Part shown: one piece after another, positions 43,000-56,645 of the stretch
How the letters are laid out: each line of letters begins with the position of its first letter
Numbering within the stretch: position 1 is the stretch's first letter
Source of the DNA: Vesta saturnalis
Lineage: Eukaryota > Arthropoda > Insecta > Coleoptera > Lampyridae
Length of the DNA: 64,000 nucleotides
NCBI GenBank assembly: GCA_036346205.1
Contig: JARFJB010000967.1
Location: 1,658,501-1,722,500, forward strand
Direction: 5' to 3'
The notes under the pieces: generated by a model
Database searches by the model: none
Told to the model about the DNA's origin: nothing
What the model saw: the letters and a program-made list of their open reading frames with translations, nothing else
Made by a program: the position numbers and the translations under genes

Positions 43000-43810
43000 T
43001 GTCTTTTATACATTATGCAATTTTGAAATATCTGGTGCGAAACATCACATGACCTCTCAAGCTACAAGTGGAAATTAAAGAAATGCAATAATTTAAATAA
43101 TTTTTTTAGGATAATTATGCATCTTCTTTTTTATACATCCATAACAAAAACAGGCAACAATGTAAATACAAAACAAGTTCATGTCCGATAGAATCTCTAT
43201 CTACACCCGCTTCTATATCATATCAATAATACAGTTTAACCATTTTCATTCATATTTAATTAATTTTTAGACTTACTGTGCGTTATATTAAAAAACTTTA
43301 TAAAGGAAAGTTATGAAAAATTAAATTTTCTTTAAGAAAGATGTCAACACTTTTCCTTAAAGATTAATCGCTATTCAGATATTGAAAAATTTTTAACTAA
43401 CACTTAAATTCTACCTTAGGAATTTTATTGCCGCTAAATTACGCGTCGTATAAAGACATTGCATAGAACATAATTAATCGATATGTGTAAGTTCTATATC
43501 TAGGTAATTTTATATCGTTGAAATATGCAGGTGCCTTAGAAGTAATTTATAAAAACCAAAAACTGCCCGTAATGCCCCCCCCCCGCGGGTCAGCTCCAAG
43601 TGAAATGAAAACAAGCTCAATTACAAAATTTTGGGTTCGTAGGTGTTTCCGTTCTGGTGTGATCGACAATACTAACGTACATCCATCCACACATATACAC
43701 ACAAACAAATATCATCGCCGAACTTGCGGAACTTGGCCAAGCGTTGTAAGAGCTAATAAGGCGATTTAGCGACAGTGAAAAAAAAGTCGATTGCATAACC
43801 TTCCACACCT
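43000..43810 (+). repeat. dispersed repeat R1, long copy
   Basis: Matches 6657-7580 inverted, from the TATCTGGTGCGAAACATCAC region (43031) to AGTCGATTGCATAACC (about 43786). A 9-base C run in CCCCCCCCCGCGGGTC lies near 43578. The 83-aa open frame here is chance. Confidence 0.75.
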
Positions 43811-43844
43811 ACATATGTATATATGGGTTGGAAGGTAAAAATAC

Positions 43845-44095
43845 AATAAACAACTCAAATATCTGGCGTGGAACACCACACGACCTTCCAACCTGCGAAA
43901 TGGAAATTAAAAGAAATGGAATAATTTTAATAACATTTTTTTAGGATAATTACCCAACCTCTTTTATAAGAAGTTCATTACGAAAATAGGAAACATTGTA
44001 AACTCAAAAACAATAATCTATGTCAAACGGACGTTTAAAACTTAATGACCGGCAGAGGTTAATAGACATCTAAATGCTAACTTAAAAGAATAGTT
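43845..44095 (+). repeat. dispersed repeat R1, partial second copy
   Basis: Starts AAATATCTGGCGTGGAACAC and runs through GGATAATTACCCAACCTC and GGAAACATTGTAAA to TGCTAACTTAAA. It is arranged in tandem with the previous copy. Confidence 0.72.
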
Positions 44096-44339
44096 ATTTG
44101 TATTATAAGTAAAGAAAAGTATTGTTTTTCTTTACCAATCGCGATCTTTCTAATCGAGGCGCAGCTCAGATTAGAAACGCGATGAGCAAAGAAGAACCAA
44201 GCTTTCTTTTAGAATAATACAATAATCAAAAATAGATACACAAAAATTTTGTCAAGTGTTATCGCGTGAAAATGGAAATTAATAATAAAATCATCCTGAA
44301 ATAGTGGCATTACCATTTGGAGCTATTGCTAGTTTATTA

Positions 44340-46810
44340 CCCTTAAATCACGAGATAAATATGAGAAGACCTTCGTTAGTTTAAAACCGTTCGTTGCATG
44401 GTGTAGCAAATTTGCAACGTATTTCTCTTTTGTAGTGTCTTATGCTGCCTAGTCTAGATAGCATGATGTAGCAAATATGACACATATTGAAATGCATTAT
44501 TAGTTGCAAGTAATTTTCAAAGAGAGCTCTGCATGCTATAAATCCTGACAGTTTGCTGCTCTAAACTGTAATGTTAGTGGCGTCCTATCATCGTCTTTGT
44601 TTGTGGGATTGGTTTTAATGTGTTTTTGTTCAAATAAATCGTTAGTTTCGAGTTGGAGGCATAAATAATGGTAAATAATGATGTCATATGTAGTAAAAAC
44701 TTTCGTATTCACAAAAGCTAAAATTCAAGTGTGCTTTCAATTTTATGTTGCTTTTTTGCAACATTATGCAATAGCGTTACCTTTAGTCTTTGTTACATGC
44801 TGTAATTTCATTTATAGATGTCACATCATAAAAATCAATTGATTCAGGCCGAATTAGAGTTCATTGTCGAAAATTTACATTTCTCAGAGAGCGAAGATGA
44901 ATCTAAAAACTGTAGTGATGAGGATTCGGACTATTTACCTGTAGCCGATGAAGAAAATGCAAGAAATCGTCAAAACCTACAAGCCACTCATATGACTGTG
45001 TGTAAAGATGAAGTAGGAATTTTACAAGGAAATTCTGATGATTCATCAGATCAAGATGAAGAACAAATTACTGAGATACCTAACAGTTCAAATTTATCTT
45101 GGACAAAAGGGCATCTTCAGGTACCTGACAATGTTGCGAAATTTCAGGGAAACTCAGATTTGCCTCAAAGTATACTTCAAATGGAATCTGCCTTTGAATG
45201 CTTCTCTTACTTCTTCCAAGACTCTTTTATTGATTTGATAAGAGAACAAAGCAATCTTTATGCAGTTCAGAAGAATCCAAATAAACCAGCAAATTTGTCC
45301 AATATTGATATCAAAAGGTTTATGGGAATTTGCCTCTATATGTCTGTAACTAAGTTACCCCGGACTAGAGCTTATTGGCCGGGTGACATTGGAATTTCGT
45401 ATATCCGTAAAGTGATGTCAGTAAATATGTTTGAAAAAATGAAGAATACTCTGCATTTCAGTGATAATAACAGCTGTCCTGAGAAAGAAGATCCCAAATA
45501 TGATAAATTATACAAACTTAGACCTGTAATTAAACATCTAAATACGCGATTTTCATTGATTCTAACGGAAGCTGCATTGGCTGTAGATGAACAGATCTGT
45601 GCAACAAAATGTCGTCATCATCTGAAGCAATATCTTCCTATGAAGCCGAATAAATGGGGTTTTAAATTTTATATGCTCTGTGGAATAACAGAATATTGTT
45701 ACAACTTTGAGCTGTATGCAGGACCTGAGAATTACTTTACAAGCCTAAAACCACACGAGCCTAACCTTGGTGTCACAGGTAATGTGGTAATGCGTCTGGC
45801 GCGAGTAATTCCAAAGAACGTGAACAGTACATTATATTTTGACAAATATTATACGTCAGTACAACTGATGACATATTTGGCTAAAGAAGGCATATATAGT
45901 TTAGGAACTGTTAGACGAAACAGGTTACACAATAAAAAATTACCAAGTGATAAGGACACGAAAAAATGAAATCAAGGAACATCAGAAGAATATATTGCTA
46001 CTACCTTAGGGGTAAAGTTGAGTGCAGTTGTGTAGAAAGACAATAAGTGCGTAACTTTACTTTCTACCTTATGTGGTGAATTACCTTTACAAAATGTGAA
46101 GAGGTTTGACCGAAGACAAAAAATGAGGATTGAAATCAATTGTCCCAATGTTGTCACAATGTACAATAAACACATGGGAGCAACCGACTTGTTGGATAGC
46201 CATATGGGAAGATATCGAATTCCACTTCGTTCTAAAAAATGGTACATTAGGATATTATTTCACCTTCTTGACGTGACAGTAATCAATGCTTGGTTACTCC
46301 ACTCAAGGATACACCAAGGAAGCAAAATGAATCTTTGGAAATTTCGACTAGAAGTCGCTCAATGTTTGTGTCTCATGGGTTCAAGAACCCAAAAGAAACG
46401 TGGCAGACCCAGTGAGACACAAAAGTGCATACAAGAAAAGAAAAAAAAGAAATCAGCCGTTCATGTTCCAGTGATAAATGTCCGACGAGACGAAAAAATC
46501 ACTGGGTCACATGAAAAAAACCGCCAAAGGTGCAAACTTCCAGGTTGCAAAGGTTTCAGCCACTTCAAGTGCTCTAAATGTGCTGTTTATTTATGTCTCA
46601 CAAAAGACAAGAACTATTTTCGAGAATTCCATTGTTAACACTTTAGGTTTTACTGTTGCACAGTGTTGCAAATTTTCTACATATTATTATTGTTTAAATA
46701 AATTTCTGAGGAAATTAAAATTTTTCCATTATTTTTTAGCCTTAACATGGAACTGTTAGAGTACAAAGATTAGTTTATTTTTCAAATTAAAAAAATCATG
46801 CAATTAAGGG
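44340..46810 (+). mobile_element. piggyBac element (boundaries tentative)
   Basis: The right end GCAATTAAGGG is followed by TTAA (46811-46814). The left end CCCTTAAATCACGAG (44340) is an imperfect inverse preceded by ATTA rather than TTAA. Sub-terminal copies of a GTTGCA-N-GTAGCAAATTTGCAAC-like sequence (44392, 46656) support the span. Confidence 0.6.
44818..46638 (+). pseudogene. piggyBac transposase, full length with two stop codons
   Basis: ATG 44818 opens an acidic N-terminus (FSESEDESKNCSDEDSDYLP). The core has FECFSYFFQDSFIDLI, the first aspartate in ALAVDEQICATKC, the second in LYFDKYYTSVQL and the third in MGATDLLDSHMGRY. The C-terminus ends with a Cys-rich domain (CKLPGCKGFSHFKCSKCAVY and FHC). 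Between them only two in-frame stops occur (TGA at 45967, TAG at 46033), with no frameshift, over about 606 codons. It resembles the PGBD4-like branch. This is the best-preserved piggyBac gene here and probably a recent casualty. Confidence 0.93.
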
Positions 46811-47084
46811 TTAAATTCTTGGAGGACTTCAAAGTATGTAAGGGATAACGACGAAGAAGTTATGCTTGCTTTTTTCATGAAAACGTTAGTTTTCCTGAAT
46901 ACATTTATTTATTTATTTTAAGTTTTATGTTTACATTTGATTACAGGCTGAAAAAATCTTCCATGCTGTGGTCGATATGTTCCAAGTTGAAAAGTACGTT
47001 GAGATTGGAAGAAACAGTCGATATATCGAATTATGAGTTATGAGCGCCAAAGTGAGGGATATAAAGAAAAAAATCAAAAATTCT

Positions 47085-47640
47085 AATCGCAGGATGATCT
47101 GTCTAAATTATTGACAGTAGCGCCTGACGATACTTTTCTTATGATTAAAGTGACGTTAAATGTGAAGGATATCGAGGATACCGGCTCTGTTTTGGTTGTC
47201 ACCATCCATGATACTAAGACATGGAAGAATCGTATATTCACCGTTATGATGGAAATGAGAGGAACTAATGAGATTTAGTTGTACAGGAGATGTGTAAGCT
47301 TGTGTCCAAAACATCAAGATTGTTCATATTTTATATGAACAATAAATGTACTGTGCAATCTATGGGGATCCACAGAAAATTGCCCATTATTTGAAATTAC
47401 CCAACCCAGACGGTTATACTGGACACTGTCAACGTCGAACGGCAACAACTTTTCTTGGTGAGGGTGGAGCGGATGTCAGGGAGCTCAAAAATCATGGAAG
47501 ATGGCGATCAAACACGACTCCAGAAATACAGAAGAAAGCATTAACAATAAAATGGCGACTTCGAAAAGCTATCATCGTCAAACAGATGCTAAAATTCATC
47601 AGATGTTGACCCAGAACGTTCTGAATTACAGTTGCCTCCT
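47085..47640 (+). pseudogene. Crypton-type tyrosine recombinase relic
   Basis: Frame 1 (about 47085-47276) gives LTVAPDDTFLMIKVTLN, VKDIEDTGSVLVVTIHDTKT and KNRIFTV, stopping at a TAG. Frame 2 (47346-47609) gives LKLPNPDGYTGHCQRRTATT, GEGGADVRELKNHGRWRSNT. The blocks 'YTGHcfRRssAT-l...GaD---lk-HGgWrS' with H, R and H match insect Crypton-like (YR) proteins. The catalytic tyrosine, expected in a VAEGYI-like block, is replaced by TTPEIQKKA. The N-terminal half is missing. Confidence 0.8.
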
Positions 47641-47760
47641 GTATGTAGCGACTCATAATTTTCTACGTCAAATGGAGCAGTTCAACAGGAAGTTTTATCA
47701 AAATCCTCACTATCATTTAATGATTTACAGTTAAAACATGGTACAAGCATAAATCCTTCT

Positions 47761-48663
47761 AACTCCAATAAATAATTAATAATTCTTTATAAAGAAATGA
47801 TTGCTTTAAAGAAAAGAGATACTTTTTTTTACGATCTATAATAAGGAAGTATGGTCCTTTTCCATTGACTGTCCGAAAAACTAAATAAAAAGATAGAAGT
47901 ATTTTGCGATACACACGTAGATAGTGATCAGTGATCATGAACTATGAACATAGCTAAAGAATTCGTATTTTATTTTAAGTGCCTTGAACACGGTAACTTC
48001 TGTTTTATAGAAATAAGTTTCTACTAAAAATAGATATCTTGTTTGTTTGGGCTAAAAGTGGATATAATAATTATATCTTATAATGTTTGCCTTTTTTTAA
48101 TTTCTACTGTCCTAGGTACACTCTATACTATATCGATTATTTATTGAAAAACAGTTATTTATTAATGCTTAACCTTAACTAACAAACTATTTACACTATA
48201 TTTATTTACACTCACCGGTACATTTATTTTCCGCACTTACAGGACACTGTGGTAAGAAAATTCTTTTCACGCTACGCTTGATAATTTGTTACACGCCCAA
48301 ACCACACGTGCAAGCCTACCGAAGTAAGCGGGTTGCCAAACCAGCTATATTGTAAATAGGCGGGATCGATATAAGGAGTAAAATGATTGTAGTTTCAAGC
48401 ACCTTACACTTACCATAAATTCACAAATAACAACGCTCAACTCGGGAAAAATTGTCTCTAGACACCACCACAATCTTAAATCTTTCTAAAATAAATAAAT
48501 AGTCTTAAGCGGGGTGTTAAATGAATCCTACCAGACTGTGGAAGATAGGATTCCAACCTACTCAGTACAATCATACACAACTCCAGTTCAATTACACTTG
48601 GAAACAAATTTATCCAAAAGCAGAAGAAAATTTCAAGTCAAAAACTGAATACTTTCTGAGTAG

Positions 48664-48666
<3 letters not shown>
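47761..48666. other. unrecognised AT-rich stretch
   Basis: Nothing recognised beyond short unconserved frames. Confidence 0.4.

Positions 48667-48744
<78 letters not shown>
48667..48744. repeat. (TA)n microsatellite, 78 bp
   Basis: Uninterrupted TA tract. Confidence 0.97.
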
Positions 48745-48747
<3 letters not shown>

Positions 48748-49099
48748 TATAATTCTAAACTAAGTAAATATTACCCAATTTAGGAAAATCAAAATAAAAA
48801 GTCGGCTTTAATAATTTTTAAACATTGGTTAGTTCCTGAAAAATTGAGAATATAATGATCAGTGCTTTCGTCATAATTAATATCCATATCTTTTCTGAAT
48901 ACTTTCTCTTTAAAAATCGTATTTAAACATTCGTCGGTAGGTTTTAATTGTGATACCTTAAATCTGTAATTTCTACTTAATAAAAATGTTCTGTTATTAG
49001 TGTTCTGTATTTTAATGACTTGTAACAAACTTCGATCGTGATCTTAAAAATTTACTTGTCTATTAGGAAACTAACGTGCATTTCGTGCCATGTGTGCTG

Positions 49100-49560
49100 C
49101 ATATCATAACTGCATAAAACATAATTTACTTATTTAAAGTGAAGCCTTCCACGCATATCGTTTGCACATTCAGTTTCAGACATGTTCATGCGCCTTTGGG
49201 ACTGTCGTTTTTTGTGCGATACTGTAAGGTTGTAGAGCATCACTTTTGCTCTGTTATATATTTTTTATTAAAAGTGCTGTAAATTCTACGGTGAGTTATT
49301 TTACAATGTTTGAGATGTTTGCATTTCAGGCACTTTTACCTTTACTTTTATTTTTTAATCTTTACTTTAACTTCACCTTTAGTGTTACTTTTTACACGTT
49401 TATACACATCTATGCGATTAATTATTGTACCGTTAATCCAATTTACGGTATTATTACGATCAATCAAGAGTGAGGTAATCACCTTCGTTAATGGGAAATG
49501 GAATTTTTTACCTTAACTTCACCTTTACACGTTTAAACACATCTACACCATTAAATATTT
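49100..49560 (+). repeat. partial copy of the arm of the 6.1-kb inverted structure
   Basis: GCATTTCAGGCACTTTTACC, CTTTACTTTTATTTTTTAA and the following CTTTAAC-rich sequence match 8650-8740 (inverted) and 13300-13400. The arm sequence is therefore a dispersed repeat. Confidence 0.6.
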
Positions 49561-49913
49561 TACAGTTGATCTAAGTTACGGTATAATCAAGAGGGAAATT
49601 TATTCATTTGGGAATTATAAATCATACAAATCCAGATTTGCTTTAAGCCTAAAGTAATATTACGCGACAATTTTCAAAATGCTGACCCAGCATGCAGCCA
49701 TTTCCTTATCTACAGTGTGACCAAGAATAAGGTATTCTGATTCCATTATATACTCATAATATTAATTATTCATTAGGTTGCAACGTTACTAACATTAGCA
49801 TCAATGGTATTTATAACTAAATATAGGTTGTGTAATAAAATTTGTTATAGTAGAAATTTTCTTTTAACTTAAAAATTATTATTAATTTTATTAAATACAT
49901 AAATAAAAAGTTT

Positions 49914-49986
49914 ACCTCGAGTAGAATTTGAACCTACGACCTGCACTTTGCTAGAGTACCGCGCTAACCAATTGCGCTATCGAGAT
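49914..49986 (-). tRNA. tRNA-like sequence, anticodon AGC
   Basis: 73 nt. Acceptor ATCTCGA/TCGAGGT, D arm GCGC/GCGC, anticodon stem GTACT/AGTGC with loop CTAGCAA, T arm GTAGG/TCTAC (one wobble). A good cloverleaf; T5 follows the acceptor. Confidence 0.55.
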
Positions 49987-50304
49987 TCAAGCCCCAATTG
50001 ATGTAAACTTTGTCTTTATGTATATAGAACGGATGTAAATTCAAAATTTAATGAGATTATGTATTATACTATTTATGCATTTAATAAAATTAATAATAAT
50101 TTTTAATTACAAATTTACATTTGAACTTATTCGTTCATAACAAAACTTATAATAATTTAATATTAGTCACGTTGCCTTGATTTGTATGAATCCTTGCTTT
50201 ATTGCATGCTCATATTCCATTAATATGATTGTAATCTCATTAAATTTAGAATTTACATCAGTTCTACATACATAAAGATAAAATTTACATCGATTGAGGC
50301 TTGA

Positions 50305-50369
50305 ATCTCCATAGCGCAGTTGGTTAGCGCGGCAAAGTACAGGTCGTAGGTTCAAATCCTACTCGAGGT
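50305..50369 (+). tRNA. tRNA-like sequence with 8-nt anticodon-arm deletion
   Basis: The acceptor, D arm and T arm are intact, but the 5' half of the anticodon arm is missing (GCGCGGCAAAGTAC). It cannot be a functional tRNA; the T5 run remains. Confidence 0.5.
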
Positions 50370-50475
50370 AAACTTTTTATTTACGCATTTAATAAAATTA
50401 ATAATAATTTTTAATTACAAATTTACTTTTCAACTTATTCGTTCATAAGAAAACTTATAATAATTTTTTTAACTT

Positions 50476-53234
<2,759 letters not shown>

Positions 53235-53485
53235 GATGTAACAAGATATATAACTGAACTTACATTGTCCTTGATTGCATCTTTGGACTTTCTAGGTACG
53301 ACAATAGCAATATATTTGAGAAAAAGTTCCTCTCAATCCACGTGACTTCTAAAATTTTTGTAACGGAATTAAATATATAATTTTCGTGGTTCATGCGCTT
53401 CAAAATATTAGCTTAAATTTTTTTTTCAGAAATAGATTTTTCTCATTATGCACGGATCCTAGAAACCAAGATTATGGGATATGAC

Positions 53486-53488
<3 letters not shown>

Positions 53489-53580
<92 letters not shown>
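53489..53580. repeat. (TA)n microsatellite, 92 bp
   Basis: Uninterrupted TA tract, directly followed by a strong hairpin. Confidence 0.97.
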
Positions 53581-53583
<3 letters not shown>

Positions 53584-53592
53584 AATAGTTGA

Positions 53593-53657
53593 AGACCACG
53601 ACGAAATGCGTTCTTCTGAAATTTAAAATTTTAAAAGAACGTATTTCGTCGTGGTCT
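53593..53657. repeat. hairpin with 23-bp arms
   Basis: AGACCACGACGAAATGCGTTC and its near-perfect inverse at 53635-53657 (one mismatch) enclose an 19-bp AT-rich loop that is itself partly palindromic. It probably marks the end of a retroelement. CGAAATATCG-type sequence lies 160 bp further right (53803). Confidence 0.8.
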
Positions 53658-53659
53658 CC

Positions 53660-56637
53660 CCTTTTGTCAAGTTTTACATTAATTCACATCCTGTTAAGAT
53701 TCATTATTACATGTACTCATTTTTAATTCACATAGTCCGCATTCTTGCAATGTTACATCTTAGCATTCATTAATATTATTTAGTCCCGAGGAAATAAAAT
53801 TATTTCGAAATATCGACTATACTAATGGAATTTAAATTTTTTTAAGATTATCAGTCCGTATTAGACCCTATACCCAATAGTTTTGCTAATATATTGTATT
53901 TCAAACGAAGTGGATCAAATTACTACTTGCCGCTCTAAAAATATTTTTAATCGAATTTTGCATTTTCGAACATCAATAAAGTAAAAATAGAAAATTTTTC
54001 AAGAAATTCCTAATCTTCGCTGAATGGTGACCCAAAACACGTTCTAGAACGTTTTTCACCGGAAATTTAGTTATAAAAGACATCGTTGCCAATTCTTAAA
54101 GATGTAATTTTTCTGGTTTCCCATAATCTAATAGTAATTTTATTACCTGTATCACTATCTAGCTGTGATCAAACAGAAGAAACAGATAACTTGACGTAGA
54201 CAGTTTTAAAAATGACAGAAATGCTGCTACCATCCCACAGGTGGCACTACTATGTCAATTTAAACATTTATGATGTAATTTCAGTAAAGTAAATCCATAA
54301 AATCATAGACTAATTAATATTGACTGCTAACCCATAGGTGGCACTACTATGTCAATTTAAACCATTTATAACGTAATTTCAGTAAAGTAAATCCAGAAAA
54401 TTATAGACTAATTAATATTGACTTTAACGTCGATCTTCGCACGTTACAATCTTAATTTCAATAAACACAACGAAAATAATATGCTGGAAACATAAATTTC
54501 AATAATTTTTTATAGTCAACAGCGTATAATAATAATAGCGCACAAAATACAGCGAATTGGTCGTGGGGACTGCACTTCTCTGAAATTAAAGTAATCGCCT
54601 GAAGGGCTCCTAATCAATATTGTAAACAAAGAAAGTATATTCATCCGCCTGGCAAATACAATTAAAATTAAAATAACCACCCTTTAGTAAAATCGCCAAC
54701 AACACAAAATGTATGTAAGTAATTACCTTGATTTCTACAAACGTACACATCAGTTGACCACTCGGAGTCCTATTTCATTTGTACTGCAGTATAGGTAAAT
54801 TTTGTGTAAATGGCCCTCTTCGTATCGGATCGGTGGAAGACAACTCTTCCGGATATGCCCGATGCTGCTATCCTCCAGTACAGTACCTCGCAGTCGGTAA
54901 CTTCAGTTTATAATTACGCGAGTTGTATAATCAAAGTTGTTTACGTGATTAACTAACTGTACCATTTGATTTAATATTAATTTTATTTACAAAGCGTTCT
55001 TTGTCCTTTAGATACATAAATTTTATTAAAGCAAAATTTATATTTACAGCAATTTTTCTGTTTATTTGGATAGCTGTGAACGCGGATGGACTTCGTTGAA
55101 AGCACTAATTGAACTGAACTTGTAAACTACAAATCCCCAAAAAATGCGATTATATCCAAAAGTGAGGAAAGGCACTGATTCTAACACTAATTCCTCTTCG
55201 ATGGAGTAGTATAAATGTCACTATTGACTTTCGATATACAACCTATAATGTCACCCAGGTGGCTACATGTTCTTTACGATCCATAAAGGGTGAACGGGAA
55301 AATATTTGCCAAGATAAAAGTCAAATAACTCCCAGTGATGTTAAGCAAATTCAGTGCGTTCAACTTCCAACCCTCTCTCGTCCACAGCTTGACTAACACT
55401 CTATTTTCCGAATTTTAACAGTTTCCGCCATTATGTATCTCACGTCAAATAACCAATCATAGAAAACCATTTCTTCAAATCGTAAGTGCAGTAAAAATGA
55501 CATGAGTTTCGGGAACCGAATAAAAAAAAATCACGTCATTAGTCTCAATTTACTTCGAGAAAAACATCGTGTAATACGATCTGTTTTCATCACTTAAAAA
55601 CTTTGGAAAATCGCCTTTAAATTAACGTATTATAAAAACCACACCCTTTTTACAATAAATTATCGAACTCTTTCCCGATATACCGTCGCCAATGTTTCAG
55701 ATCTGCAAAGCTACGTTCCCTGAAATAATTTTAATTACAAAGTACCAATTTTCAATGACGTAATTTCAACTCAAACTAGAGTATAATTAACGATACTTAA
55801 AATAGTATTATTCATTATTTATAAATTATTAAATATTAAACTCCCATGTAAAATTCCTTTTACTAACACACAATCGTCAACACGTGGAAACTAATCGTCA
55901 TGTAAAAACTTCAATCCTTTAACAACAAACCAACCGAAAAGTCTATACCCCGTTCAAAGGACTGGGTCTACAATTTGTAACAAATCCAGACATCGTCAAA
56001 CAAAGTAAAAATTTGGTACCAAATTAGTGCTTCCCAATTATCAATAGTGTGAAACGGCAAAGCGTAGAATTTCCTCCTGCGATTCCTACAGATAACATTT
56101 TAAACAGCCTAAAATCCGAAAAAAACCTACAAAAATTCTAACCACACGTGACAAAATATTCAAATCTTTTAAATATATCTCCGAGAAGCATGAAGGCGCG
56201 ATGGTAAAGTACTAGGAATTGCGGTTGTCTCAGAAACAAATCGATAGTTTATTGATTCGGTATTTGTGGAAATGCACTCTACACAGATGAATCAATATAG
56301 ATAATTGAGTATCTTGAATGGATTAGGAGCGATAGAATTAGCCGAGGAGAAAAAACCTTGATAGTGGAACAACGAGAAGTCGTTCACCAGGCGAGGATAT
56401 AAGATAAGGCTAAGCGTGGTAGGGGCACCCATCCTGAAATGTGAAGGCAAGATTCCAAGTTGGGTTTGATTCTTGAGGTATACAGATAATATAAGTTGTT
56501 TGCACAGAACGGCATTTCCCAAATATATCCGTTTACCTCAGCGAACTTGATTATTATTTGCCTTTCGCAGTTAATACTATTAATTATTATGGTTCAACCA
56601 CCGTCCTGATCTGTATTCCCGTCTTTATTCTGCATTT
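53660..56637. other. unrecognised AT-rich stretch
   Basis: Apart from a 97-bp tandem duplication (listed separately) nothing is recognised in these 3 kb. A GTGGCACTAC/CCCAGGTGGCTAC-like sequence recurs near 55253. Confidence 0.4.
54234..54427. repeat. 97-bp tandem duplication
   Basis: AGGTGGCACTACTATGTCAA through AATTAATATTGACT occurs twice with a 97-bp period and few differences. Confidence 0.88.
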
Positions 56638-56645
56638 GTTATGAC

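Larger units (their letters stand above)
49862..50475. repeat. tRNA-like repeat block 3 (inverted pair) with 9-bp direct repeats
   Basis: A minus-strand unit (49914-49986) and a plus-strand unit (50305-50369) lie in mirrored context. The block is bounded by TTTTAACTT at 49862-49870 and 50467-50475. Confidence 0.85.

Noticed and set aside
43518..43808. Frames of 83 and 63 aa on opposite strands
   Set aside because: Both lie in repeat R1 and are not conserved in the 6.7-kb copy.
54234..54427. A longer satellite array
   Set aside because: Only two 97-bp copies are present.
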